DNA of 64,000 nucleotides, from the NCBI GenBank assembly GCA_022414725.1, contig CM039464.1, positions 61,954,357-62,018,356 on the forward strand, in the 5' to 3' direction. The translations under genes and the position numbers were made by a program. Of the stretch, positions 11,001 to 24,800 are shown piece after piece (the stretch's first letter is position 1; each line of letters opens with the position of its first letter). The notes beneath the pieces were generated by a model. That model was not told where the DNA came from and ran no database searches. It worked only from the letters and a program-made list of their open reading frames with translations. This DNA comes from Microglena sp. YARC. Its lineage: Eukaryota; Chlorophyta; Chlorophyceae; Chlamydomonadales; Chlamydomonadaceae.

Positions 11001-11187
11001 GTTGCATCATGACAGCTTCCCTATGGGTCCTGCAGCAACTGAGTGATGCCTTCGCCTCAGGCTCCCTGAGTGTCCCATTCCTGGAAGGTGACGATGCTGC
11101 CAAGGGTGTGGTTGTGTTGTACTGGCTGGTGGTGAGCATCAAGTCAAGAGTGTTCTCCCCTCTGGACGCAACTAGACCCAACCTGAA
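11001..11187 (+). CDS. TspO-like exon 1 (intact copy)
   Basis: Acceptor-like CTGTTGCCAG precedes it. From the ATG at 11009 it is open to CTGAA, with donor GTGAGT at 11188 (phase 2). It encodes ..FLEGDDAAKGVVVLYWLVVS.. and ends SRVFSPLDATRPNL plus two bases. It is the only copy in which the first half (acceptor side) and second half (donor side) are joined. Confidence 0.7.
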
Positions 11188-11217
11188 GTGAGTACCCCAC
11201 CACCACCACCACCACCA

Positions 11218-11273
<56 letters not shown>

Positions 11274-11860
11274 GGGCTGCTGCTGCTGCCAAGGTGTGTT
11301 GTGTTGTACTGGCTAGTGGTGAGCATCAAGTCGCGAGTGTTCTCCCCTCTGGACGCCACTCGACCCAATCTGAAGTGAGTACCCCACCCCCACCCCACCA
11401 CACCACACACACACACACACACATACACACACACACACACCTGGCTGCTGCTGCTGCCAAGGGTGTGGTCGTGTTGTACTGGCTAGTGGTGAGCATCAAG
11501 TCGCGAGTGTTCTCCCCTCTGGACGCCACTCGACCCAATCTGAAGTGAGTACCCCACCCCCACCCCCTACCCACCACCCTTCCTAATACACACACAACCA
11601 CAACCACACACACACACTCCTAATACACACACACCTCCTGATACACATACAACCACACCTTTGTGCTGGTGGTGAGTATCAAGTCGCGAGTGTTCTTCCC
11701 TCTGGACGCCACTCGACCCAATCTCAAGTGAAATTATCCCCCCCCCACCCACCACCACCACCACCACCACCACCACCACACATACACACACACTCTCACA
11801 CACACATACACACACAAAACACTCTCACACACATAAACACATCACACACACACACACACA

Positions 11861-11949
<89 letters not shown>

Positions 11950-14900
11950 ACATGCTCACACACACACACACACACTCACACCACACACGCTCACACGCAC
12001 ACATACCTGGACCCTGGCCCTGTCTAGACCCTTGCTTCGGTTTGCTGAGCTGGATCGGACGAGAAGAATGTGCAAAGCGAGAAGCGCAGGCCTAGCTGGA
12101 TGCCCCCTCCTATCACCTTACCTCTGGTTGTTATCCCCACAACACACACACACACACACACTAATATTTCCCCCCCCCCCCCCCCCCCCCCCCCCTCCCC
12201 CCCCGGAAAGGGATGAGATGACTGCCCAAAACGAGAAGCGCAGGCCTAGCTGGATGCCACCTCCTCTTACCTTCCCTCTGGTTTGATATCTCCCCCCCCC
12301 CTGAAAGGACGAGAAGAATGTGCAAAGCAAGCCGCCCAGGCCTGACTGGATGCCACCTCTATCACCTTCCCTCGGGTTTATATCCCCCCCTCCAAACACA
12401 CACACACACACTGATTTTTACCCCCCCCACACACCCCCACCCACCCCCACCCCACGAAAGGGATGAGAAGAATGCGCAAAACGAGAAGCACAGGCCTAGC
12501 TGGATGCCACCTCCTCTCACCTTACCTCTGGTTTGTTATCCCCACATACACACACACACACACACACTGATGTTTACCCCCTCCCCCCCCCCCTCCCCCC
12601 GGAAAGGTATGAGATGACTGCCCAAAACGATAAGCGAAGGCTTGACTGGATGCCACCTCCTCTCACCTTCCCTCTGGTTTGATATCCCCCCCCCCTCCCC
12701 CACCCCCACCCCCCCACCTCCCCCCCAAAAAGGGACGAGAAGAATGCGCAAAACGAGACGCCCAGGCCTGACTGGATGCCACCTCCTATCACCTTCCCTC
12801 GGGTTTGATATCCCCCCTCCAAACACACACACACACACTGATTTTTACCCCCCCACCCCCACCCCACCCCCACCCACCCCACCCCCACCCCACGAAAGGG
12901 ATGAGAAGAATGCGCAAAACGAGAAGCACAGGCCTAGCTGGATGCCACCTCCTATCACCTTACCTCTGGTTTGTTATTCCCACATACACACACACACACA
13001 CTGATGTTTACCCCCCCCCCCCCCCCTCCCCCCCGGAAAGGGATGAGATGACTGCCCAAAACGAGAAGCGAAGGCTTGACTGGATGCCACCTCCTCTCAC
13101 ATTTCTTCTGGTTTGATATCCCCCCCCCCCCACACACCCCCACACCCCCCCACACACAGACACACACACTGATATTTACCCCCCACCCACCCACCCACCC
13201 ACCCACCCACCTCCCCCCCCAAAAGGGACGAGAAGAATGCGCAAAACGAGAAGCGCAGGCCTAGCTGGATGCCACCTCCTCTCACCTTCCCTATTGTTTG
13301 GACCTCTATTGGACTCCTTCGGGCTGCCTCATCTGTTATGGTGGGTCATACCTTTGAATTTACTTATTCTCTGTTGTTTAGTGCGTACATTTAGGTGTAC
13401 ATTTATTTACTATTTATTTATTTGTTTATTTATATATTTATTGGGGTTTAAGCTGGACTCCTTTGGGCTGTCTTGTCTGTCATGATAGGTCATATTCCAT
13501 GTTTAGTTTTGGGGCTTCGCGAAGAAGTTCTGGACTGGTCTGGACTAGGCTGGTCTTGAATTGGCTGGGCTTCTAGCCTAGGCTGGGCTGGGTAGCTCTG
13601 CCCCCTCCTCTCACCTTCCCTATTGTGTGGACCTCTACTGGACTCCTACGCGCTGCCTCCTCCGTCATGGTGGGTCATACTTTTGAATTTACTTATTCTC
13701 TGTTTACCTTTAGTCACTCTGATCAACTTCCCTCTCATGTGGGCCTGTATTGGACTCCTACGCTCTGCCTAATTTGTCATGGTGGGGATGGTCATGGTGT
13801 TGGGATGGTGTTGTTGTTGGTGGTGGCCATCCTCCTCTCACCTTTCCTACCTTATGGACCTCTATTGGACTCATATGCGCTGCCTCTTCTGTCATGGTGG
13901 GTCATGGTGGTGATGGTGGTGATAGTGGTGGTGTCGGTGTGGGTGGTGTCGGTGGGTCACTTTAATTGTTTTCTGTGTATTTCTGTGTATTAGCTGGCCT
14001 GGGGGATTGCGTGGGTCTGGTTCTGGGTACTGGAAAGCCATGCACATGCGTATGTTCCAGTCCAAGGGGTAATGAATCCCCTTTCCTATCGTGTGGACCA
14101 GTATTGGTCTGCCTCATCCGTCATGGTGGGTCATACACCCTGGTCCGCTGGGATGGGATGGGATGGGATTCTAGGCTTCTAAGCTGGGTTTGAGGTTAAC
14201 GCTTTAGGGTTAAGGATTCTAGGCTTCTAAGCTGGACTGGGCTGGGCTGGGCTGGGCTGGGCTGGGCTTCTAGTCTTCTAGGCTGGGCTGGGCTGGGCTG
14301 GGCTGGGCTTCTAGGATTCTAGGCTGGGCTGGGCTGGGCTGGGCTGGGCTGGGATTCCAGGCTTCTAGGCTGGGCTGGGCTGGGCTGGGCTGGGCTGGGA
14401 TTCCAGGCTTCTAGGCTGGGCTGGGCTGGGATTCTAGGCTTCTAGGCTGGGCTGGGCTGGGCTGGGCTGGGCTGGGCTGGGCTGGGCTGGGCTGGGCTGG
14501 GCTGGGCTGGGCTGGGCTGGGCTGGGCTGGGCTGATCAGGGCTGGGCTGGGCTGGGATTCTAGGCTTCTAGGCTGGGCTGGGCTGGGCTGGGCTGGGATT
14601 CCAGGCTTCTAGGCTGGGCTGGGCTGGGCTGGGCTGGGATTCTAGGCTTCTAGGCTGGGCTGGCCTGGCCTGGCCTGGCCTGGCCTGGCCTGGCTGGGCT
14701 GGGATTCTAGGCTTCTTGGCTGGGCTGGGCTGGGCTGGGATTCTAGGCTTCTAGGCTGGGCTGGGCTGGGCTGGGCTGGGCTGGGATTCTAGGCTTCTAG
14801 GCTGGGCTGGGCTGGGCTGGGCTGGGCTGGGCTGGGCTGGGCTGGGCTGGGCTGGGCTGGGATTCTAGGCTTCTTGGCTGGGCTGGGCTGGGCTGGGCTG

Positions 14901-17900
14901 GGCTGGGCTGGGATTCTAGGCTTCTAGGCTGGGCTGGGCTGGGCTGGGCTGGGATTCTAGGCTTCTAGGCTGGGCTGGGCTGGGCTGGGCCGGGCAGGGC
15001 TGGGCTGGGCTGGGATTCTAGGCTTCTAGGCTGGGCTGGGCTGGGCTGGGCTGGGATTCTAGGCTTCTGTGCTGGGCTGGGCTGGACTGGGCTGGGATTC
15101 TAGGCTTCTGTGCTGGGCTGTGCTGGGCTGGGCTGGGATTCTAGGCTTCTAGGCTGGGCAGGGCTGGGCTGGGCTGGGATTCTAGGCTTCTGTGCTGGGC
15201 TGGGCTGGGCTGGGCTGGGCTGGGCTGGGCTGGGATTCTAGGCTTCTGTGCTGGGTTGGGCTAGGCTGGGCTGGACTGGGCTGGGATTCTAGGCTTCTAG
15301 GCTGGGCTGGGCTGGTCTGGGCTGGGATTCTAGGCTTCTATGCAGGGCTGGGCTGGGCTGGGATTCTAGGCTTCTAGGCTGGGCAGGGCTGGGCTGGGCT
15401 GGGATTCTAGGATTCTATGTTGGGCTGGGCTGGGCTGGGCTGGGCTGGGATTCTAGGCTTCTAGGCTGGGCTGGGCTGGGATGGGATTCTAGGCTTCTTG
15501 GCTGGGCTGTTCTAGGCTTCTTTGCACCCTCCTCTCACCTTTCCTATCGTGTGGACCTCTATTGGACTCCTGCGCGCTGCCGCATCCGTCATGGTGGTTC
15601 ATGGTGGTGGGACGGTGGAGTTGGGGTATTGGTGTTTGTGGTGTTGGGGTGGTGATGGTGGTGGTAGTGATGTTGGGGTGGTGGTGGTGGTGGTGGTGGT
15701 GGTAGTGATGGTGGGGTGGTAGTGATGTGCTGGTGGTGGTGGTGGTGGTGGGTCTCTTTACTTATTTTAGTCTAGGTATTAGCTGGACTGGGACATTGGG
15801 TGGGGCTGGTTCAGGGTACTGGACAGCCATGCACATGTGTATGGTACAGTCCAGTGGGTAGCTAATCCCCTTCCCTCTGGTTTAGACAAGTATTGGACTG
15901 CTGCTTGCTGCTTCTTCTGTTATGGTGGGTCATACTCCATGTTATGCTGTGCTAGGCTTCTAGGCTGGGCTATGCCAAGCTGGGCTGGGCTTGTAGGCTA
16001 GGCTAGTCTGGGCTGGGCAGCTTTTCCCTTCCTCTTATCACCTTTCCCATCATGTGGTCCTATATTGGACTCCTACATGCTGCCTCGTCTGTCATGGTGA
16101 GTCATACTTCATGTTTGGCTGTGCTAGGCTTCTAGGCTGTGCTAGGCTAGGCGGGGCTGGGCAGCTCTTCCCTTCCTCTTATCACCTTCCATATCATTTG
16201 GTTCTCTATTGGACTCCTACGCGCTGCCTCATCTGTCATGGTGGTGGTGGTGGGGTGTTGGTGATGGTGTTGGGTGGGTTGGTGGTGGTATTGGACTGCT
16301 ACTTTCTGCTTCGTCTGTCATGGTGGGTCATACTTTTTAATTTACTTATTCTAGGGGGGGGCAGAAAGACAGATTTTGGACCGCACCTTCGATATGGTGT
16401 CCGATTCAGATGGGAGTTGGAATTGTGGAAGGTTCATACAAAAAGAGGGGGGAAATAAAGTTGGGAGCAGTTTTTTACCCCCACCCCCCCCACACCCTCC
16501 TTAAACCTAATTACCTCACCCTACCCCCCCTAAGCTGGGGGTCATTCGAAAGATCTTTTAAAGCCCATTCCAGTTATGCTCTTACATCTTTCATGAGGTT
16601 GCCCAAACGTGATTTTTCGCCAAGTTAAGATTTGGGCCGCTTTGTTTGAAAAACACTTTGGACCCCTCTAACTTTTGTAAAACTTTTTTTTTTTTTTTTT
16701 TTTTAGTTCGAAGATAGGCTCCATCCAAAGCGAAGGTGCGGTACGGCAGCTTTTTTCCTGCCCCCCCCCCTCGACTTATTCAATGTTTACTTTTCTAGTT
16801 ATTGAGTCTGTGGTTGTCCCAGTGAAATCAAACAGGCTCGCCCCCTCAACTTCACGCCTCGCAAAAAGGTGTACCATTTATTCATGTATTTTGTTTATTG
16901 ATGTATTTATTGATGTGTATGTATTTATTCATTGATGTGTATTAATGTATTAATTTATTTATTTATTTATGTATTTATTCATGTATTCATTTATGTATTT
17001 ATGTATTTATTTATGTATTTATTTATTTGTTTATTTATTTATTTATGAGATATTTATTTATTCATGTATTTATTTATTTACTTATGTACTAGAGTTTGAG
17101 GATTAGCTGGTCTGGGGATACGGGCTAAGGCTAGTTTTGGGCAGTGAACAAGCATGGTAGCAAAAATGGTATGGGACTCCCTACTCGCTGCCCCATCTGT
17201 CATGGTGGGTGACTTCACTTGTTGTAGTCTGGGTATTAGCTGGCCTAGGGGCACGGGGTATTACTAGTTTGGGGCAGTGAACAAGCATGGTAGCCAAAAT
17301 GGTATTGGACTCCTACTGGCTGCTCCATCTGTCATGGTGGGTGACTTCACTTATTGTACTCAGGGTATTAGCTAGCCTAGGGGAACGGGGTAATACTAGT
17401 TTTGGGCAGTGAACAAGCATGGTAGCTGAAATGGTATTTGACTCATACTCTTTCTATTGGCGATGCCTGGTGAGCAAGCAAGCAAGGAAAACATGGTATT
17501 GGACTCCTATCCGCTACCCCATTTGTCATGGTGGGTGACTTCACTCATTGTAGTCAGGGTATTAGCTAGCCTAGGGGCACGGGGTAATACTAGTTTTGGG
17601 CAGTGAACAATCATGGTAGCAAAAATGGTATTTGACTCATACTCTTTCTATTGGCGATGCCTGGTGAGCAAGCGAGCAAGGAAAACAATGACATCTAAAA
17701 TATAAATAATACTTATAAAAAAACTAATTATGAGTACCAATATCAAGACCAATATCCACATATTTGTACCCCTGCAGTTGTGGAGGCATGTGGGCGTGAT
17801 TTGGTTTTTACTCCTGGTGAGCAAGCAAGCAATCAAGAGAACTGGCAACCAAACTACTTAAATACATGAGCACCAATATCCACATATTTATGCCCCGTGC

Positions 17901-20900
17901 AGTTGTGGAACGAAAAAACATGAGCACCAATCTCCACATATTTATTGATGCCCCATGCATGTGTGGGACGCGGGTGGGGCACTACTGGTATATACTGCCA
18001 ACAAACAAGTAAAAAAAGCCACCACACAAAATAGTTCACCAATCTCCACATATGTATGCCCCATGCAGGTGTGGGAGGCATGTGGTCGCGATTTGATTTC
18101 CACGCCTCTCATCATCATGTGTCTCCACCTTGCTATTGGTGATGCCTGGTAAGTCTGCCAGCCTGTCATAGCCTTGCTATTGGTGATGCCTGGTAAGTCT
18201 GCCAGCCTGTCATAGCCTTGCTATTGGTGATGCCTGGTAAGTCTGCCAGCCTGTTGCGATTTGATTTCCAAGCCTCTCATCATGTCTCCACCTTGCTATT
18301 GGTGATGCCTGGCAAGTCTGCCAGCCTGTCGAGTATGATATCATATGACATCATACAAATTGCGTCATATAATACATGAATGGTAACTTTAGCCTAGTCA
18401 GACTGCCGGCATCATATGAGATCATGTGATGGCATGGTATTATTTGTAGGGTTGGGCCGACATATAAACGTATAATATACGTGTAAACGTTTATACGTGT
18501 AAATGCGCCGTATATTTTTTCTCGAATCGACCTTACATAAGTTTTATGAAAACGTATTTTCTGTACTTTGAGAAGTACGGCACGCATCTCAGCACATCAT
18601 TCAATTTTTTATTTAGATAGCTCATTGGAAAGCTATTGACCTCCTCTATCACAATAGGCAATACAATTAACATTTCACGTCCACCATTTTTTATACATTT
18701 GTCCAAAGTTTGATTTAGATAGCCAGGATGGCACACATATCAGAGCGCCACCCAGCCTTCCATTCCACAAGCTATGCTCCTACATGGGCTTGAAGGATTG
18801 ATGGTGCAAGACTAGTGCAATTTGAACATGGACAATATTGCAATACAGTTATGAACTTATATTATTATACACTTATACAGCTATATAATTAACCAACTGG
18901 CATTTAATGACTCTGTTAGATTGGCACCACCTTCGACGCGCTTTCTGGTCGTGATTTCTTTTTCTGAGAGTTGGATAACCTTAACTTGCCAGATATTTTT
19001 CCGAGAGTTTATATGTAGGGTTGGGAAGCAAATGTATATTTTGTTTTGTATTTGTATAAACGTATAAACGTATGCGTATAAACGTATGAAAATGTTTGAG
19101 GGAAATTATACACTTCTCGAGTAAATACTTTACATGGGTTTAAAGATATTGCCGGGTAGCTAATTTCATTGGCATCACACATAAACTCTCAAAAAAATAA
19201 TCGGACAAGTTTAGATTGTCCAAATCTCAAAACATAAATCACGACCAGAAGCGCGTCGATCGAGAAGCGCGGTGCCAATCTAAGGGAGCCATTCACTGCC
19301 AGTAATAATTGACGTACTGTCTATGTAACCATGTTCACGATGCACTAGGCTCAAGTCATCTTTCTAGGCAGCTTCCTGAGTCAGCTACAGGTGTCAGAAG
19401 TATGTGAGTATGTTGCAGCTTCTATACAGCTCTCTAAGTCAGCTACTGGTTCAGTCCTCAAGGCCCATGGCATCCAAGGCTACCTCCTCATCAATATAGA
19501 CTTTGTCGGCAAGGTCAGCATTGGCAGCCATGTAGATCATCTTTTCCCCCCTTTCAAAGGAGAGGTTGGCCCTCAGCTTTGTGTATATAACTGTATACGT
19601 GTATAATATAACTGTATAACTATATTGCAATAGTGTCCATGTTCACATTGCACTAGGCCTGCACCATCAATCCACCGCGCCCTCATGGGAGCTCGATGGA
19701 ATGGAAGGCTAGGTGACACTCTGATATATGTGCCTGATATCTGGCTATCTAAATGAAACTTTGGTCCAAATTTAAACAAAATTGTACCATTGAAAGGTTA
19801 TTTTTATTGCATAGTGTGATAGAGGAGGTTAGTAGCTTTCCAATGAGCTATCTGAATCAAATATTGAATGAAAACCGAGAAAGTTAAATGCCGGGAAGCA
19901 AGCTGTACTTTTCGACGTACACTACTCATACATTTGTACATACGTATGATTATACGTTTCGAGAAAAATCATATGTATGAATCTACATATGATTATATGA
20001 ACGTATGATTATACGTTCATACGCCGGCCCAACCCTATTTATATGTGATGCCAATGAAATTAGCAACGCAGCAATACCTTTAGACCCATGTAAAAGTATT
20101 TTCTCCAGAAGTGCAGTCAAATTTCATACGTTTGTATAAGTTTATATGTTTACGTTTATGCGTTTATTCGGCTTATACAAATTAAATATATGTTTGTTTC
20201 TCAACCCTTATCATATGATATCATATTGCCAATCCCAAAACATATGGTCATGATCCCTCCACACACCATTGACACACACACCATTGGCGCACACACCGCC
20301 ATATTGTCGTTTCCTACACATATGGTCATGATCTCTCCACACACCATTGACACACAGACCATTGGCGCACACACGGCCATATTGCCATTCCCTACTTGTA
20401 AGCCATGTCCTGATTTCCTAGTGCCGTCACTACATACCCTTCTCCTTGATTAAATACATAAATAGTACGTCTTATTACCGTAAGAGGTCTGAGTTTGAGA
20501 GGGCCGGGCAGTTTTTTTGCACTGGGGCCAACCCCGAATGCGTGTCTGGTGGTGGTGGTAGTGGGGGTGGGTGTGTGTGTGTGTGGGGGGGGGGTCAGCC
20601 CCCACTCTCCATGAATAACATAGCCTGCTTCCCACGTTCCCTATTGTCTGCCGTTCCTTCGGTACTCCCACCTCCCTAAAACCTACAACCTAAACTGATG
20701 TACACTTCTGTACTCGCACCTCCCTACACCCTACAGCCTGAACTGATGTACACTTCTGTACTCGCACCTCCCTACACCCTACAACCTAAACTGATGTACA
20801 CTTCTGTACTCGCACCTCCCTACACCCTACAACCTAAACTGACGTACACTTCTGTACTCGCACCTCCCTACACCCTACAACCTAAACTGATGTACACTTC

Positions 20901-21767
20901 TGTACTCGCACCTCCCTACACCCTACAACCTGAACTGATGTACACTTCTGTAACCTTATGTACTTGCACCTCCCTACACCCTACACCCTACAACCTGCAA
21001 CCTAAACTGATGTACACATCTCTAACCTTACGTACTCGCACCTCCCTACACCCTACACCCTGCAACCTAAACTAACATACACTTCTGTCTTCGCACCTCC
21101 CTACACCCTACACCCTACAACCTAACATGATTTACACTTATGTACTTGCACCTCCCTACACCCTACACCGTAAAACCTGAACTGATGTACACTTCTGTCT
21201 TCGCACCTCCCTACACCCTACACCCTACAACCTAACATGATTTACACTTATGTACTTGCACCTCCCTACACCCTACACCGTAAAACCTGAACTGATGTAC
21301 ACTTATGTTCCCGCACCTCCCTACACCCTACACCCTAAACCCATGCACCTCCGCAGGAACAACGTTCATTTGACTCGACAGGAGCTTATGTTATCGCACC
21401 TGCATACACCCTACAACATACAACATACACCCTGCACCCTACAATCTAAACTGATGTACACTTCTGTTCACCTGTGTAACCTTATGTTCTCGCACCTGCT
21501 TACACCCTACTCCCTAAACCCATGCACCTCTGCAGGAACAACGTAAATGTGACTCGCCAGGAGCTGGGTATGGCTGTCCCCGGTGTCTTCCTTGGTTGCC
21601 TTGGATCAGGTCAGTCCCGCACACTGTATATCTTTTTGCGGAACCCCTCCTCCAAGGGGGCGGGAGCGCCCCCAGATTCACCCCGTTGTCCGTTTGACCG
21701 ACCGACCGACTGGAGAATTGAAGCTTAATGTGTCAGCCAACTGTCTGTCTGTCTGTCTGTCTGTCTA

Positions 21768-21821
<54 letters not shown>

Positions 21822-24800
21822 ATAACTGGCTTCGGTCAGCTCCATCGTACCCACCTGTCGCTCCGTTGCCAACTCACTCCGCCTATTTCCCGCATCGCTT
21901 GCGACGCTGCATAGGACTTTTACTTTATGTTTAGCCCTCCCTGTCACGGTTAGGCAAGTTCAAAGTAGGCTACCAAAAGACCCCCTTACTGAAACGAAAA
22001 AAGTTCAAGTCGCTCTTACATTATCATCCCATTTAGGATGATGATTAAATTAAACTTGTAGAATTGAATTTCACTGTAGCACAAACTTAGGTTGGAAGTG
22101 GTAAAGCCTTAGCTCCGTGCTGTTGTGTGGTAGTCCAAACTCAGGCGCACTTGCGGTCGGCGAAACCAAATCAACCCTACCTAGTAGCCATTCTCCAGTA
22201 TGTACGATACATGCAAACGGGAGTGATTCTTCAATCTCACGTCCTGTGGCAGCTCGTACTAATTTCCAATTTTCATTTTTTCACTTTGGGCCCCCATCGG
22301 TAAAACGATTTTGGGAATTCAGTTCATCAGCGCTTTTCGTTTTAGCCCCTCCTGTCACGGTTGGGCTAGTCCATTTAGCCTATTTGGCCTACCCCTGGAC
22401 TGTAGCAACATACGCCATATCCCGGCACATTTCTCATATCTTCCCCCAACCCCCAACTACTTTCTGTCTGTAGGCATCTCCATCATTTAATATGTTGACC
22501 CCCACTCCTGCTGTAACTTTCCTTGCCTGCTAGAACCTAATTTGGCTCTTCCTGTTTCATGGCCGACACATTTGTCATCTCTTACCTTCACCCCAAACTT
22601 CTGGCTGTCTGTATGTACCTTCATCATTTCTTATTTTGCCCCCCACTCCTGCTGTACCATTCCTTGGCTACTACATGCTAATTTGGCACATCCTGTTTCA
22701 TGGCCCGACACAAGTCTCATCTCTTACCCCAACCCCGAACTACTTGCTGCTCGCAGGCATCTTTACTATTTCTTATTTTGACCCCCACACCTGCTGTAAT
22801 TTTCCTCGGCTTTGCTATTAGATCCTAATTTGGCTCTTCCTGTTCCATGGTCAGACACATTTGTCATCTCTTCCCCCAACCCCAAACTACTGATTGTCTG
22901 CAGGCATCTTCATCATTTGTTTTTACCCCCACTCCTGCTGCAACTTTCCTTCCCTACTAGATCCTAATTTGGCACATCCTGTTTCATGGCACGACACATT
23001 TCCCATCTCTTACCCCAACCCCCAACTACGTTCTGTCTGTAGGCATCTCCATCATTTATTATTTTGACCCCCCCCACACCCCTGCTGTAACTTTCCTTCC
23101 CTACTAGATCCTAATTTGGCTCTTCTTGTTTCATGGCCCGACACATTTCTCATCTCTTACCCCGACCCCCAACTACTTGCTGCTCTTCGGTATCTCCATC
23201 ATTTATTATTTTGACCCCCGCACCTGCAGTAACTTTCCTTGGCTTGGTTACTAGATCCAAATTTGGCACATCCTGTTCCATGGTCAGACACAAGTCTCAT
23301 CTCTTACCCCAACCCCCAACTACGTGCTGCTCGTAGGCATCTTCATCATTTCTTGTTTTGATCCCCACCCCTGCTGTAACTTTCCTTGGCCACTAGATCC
23401 TAATTTGGCTTTAAATGTTTCATGTCCCAACACGTTTCCTATCTCTTCACCCAAGCCCCAACTACTTGCTGCTCGTAGTTATCTTCATCATTTCTTACCT
23501 TGACCCCCACACCTGCTGTAACTTTCCTTCGCTACTGCATCCTTTTTGGGCTCTTCTTGTTTCATGGCCGACACAAGCCTCATCTCTTACCCCAACCCCC
23601 AACTACTGGCTGACTGTATTTATCTCCATCATTCAATATTTTGACCCCCACCTACCCCTGCTGTAACTTTCCTTCCCTACTAGATCCTAATTTGGCTCAT
23701 CCTGTTTCATGGCCCGATACATTTCCCATCTCTTACCCCAACCCCTAACTACTTTCTGTCTGTAGGCATCTCCATCATTTAATATTTTGACCCCCACCCA
23801 CCCCTGCTGTAACTTTCCTTCCCTACTAGATCCTAATTTGGCTCATCCTGTTTCATGGCCCGATACATTTCCCATCTCTTACCCCAACCCCCAACTACTT
23901 TCTGTCTGTAGGCATCTCCATCATTTAATATTTTGACCCCCACCCACCCCTGCTGTAACTTTCCTTCCCTACTAGATCCTAATTTGGCTCTTCTTGTTTC
24001 ATGGCCCGACACATTTCTCATCTCTTACGTTAACCCCCAACTACTTGCTGCTCATAGTTATCTTCATCATGTCTTATCTTTACCCCCACACCTGCTGTAA
24101 CTTTCCTTGGCTTGGCTACCAGATCCTAATTTGGCACATCCTGTTTCATGGCTCCAAACATTTGTCATCTCTTACCACAACCCCCAACTACTTGCAGTCA
24201 GTAGTTATCTTCATAATTTCTTATTTTGACCCCCACCACTGCTGTAACTCTCCTTGGCTACTAGATCCTAATTTGGCTCGTCCTGTTTCATGGCCTGACA
24301 CATGTCCCATCTCTCACCCCAACCCCCAACTACTTGCTGCCCGCAGGTATCTTTGTAACTGCAGCATACTATTTGGTAAGTCCCCCTTATGGGGTTCAGC
24401 TCATCAATTATTTTTACTTAAATTGCTTTTTACCTATATATGTTTTTTTTGCTAATCTATGGTAAGTCTCCCTTGTGGGGTTCAGTTCTTCAATGTTTTT
24501 ACTAATATTTGGTAAGTTCCCCTTATGGGGTTCGGTTATTCAATGTTTTTTTACTAATATATGGTAAGTCTCCCTTATGGGGTTCAGCTCATCAATGTGT
24601 TTTATTTATATATGCTCTTTACTAATATGTGGTAAGTCCCCCATATGGGGTTCAGCTCATCAATTATTTGTACTTAAATATGCTTTTTACCTATATATGT
24701 TTTTACTAATCTATGGTAAGTCTCCCTTGTGGGGTTCAGTTCTTCAATGCTTTTTACTGATATCTGGTAAGTCCCCTTTATGGGGTTCAGCTCATCAATT

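Larger units (their letters stand above)
13341..17540 (+). repeat. Donor-side partial copies of TspO-like exon 2 (about thirteen) in an expanded intron
   Basis: The exon end (TGGACCTCTATTGGACTCCT.. then GCTGCCTCATCTGTCATGG) and intron start TGGGTCATAC recur near 13450, 13640, 13755, 13870, 14090, 15565, 15890, 16070, 16210, 16295, 17185, 17300 and 17500. They are mixed with GGTGGT microsatellite, CTGGG satellite, ATTT repeats and a MITE. Frames reading WTPTRCL-like peptides are off-frame shadows of these copies. Confidence 0.8.
18328..20230. mobile_element. Family 3 MITE interrupted by a family 2 element
   Basis: The left part (18328-18446) and right part (20210-20230) together match the uninterrupted element at 28338-28464. 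The interruption falls at ATCATATG, which is duplicated (ATTATTTG left, ATCATATG right). Confidence 0.8.

Noticed and set aside
16054..16458. ORF with repeated YWTPTxCLxCHG
   Set aside because: It is an off-frame reading of donor-side copies of TspO-like exon 2. The correct frame gives WTSIGLLRAASSVM.
20698..21075. ORF repeating MYTSVLAPPYTLQP
   Set aside because: The 48-bp unit is divisible by three and keeps the frame open. The block is intronic, just upstream of a splice acceptor, and later units break the frame.
21728..21830. Cys/Leu/Ser repeat ORF
   Set aside because: It is a (GTCT)n microsatellite.
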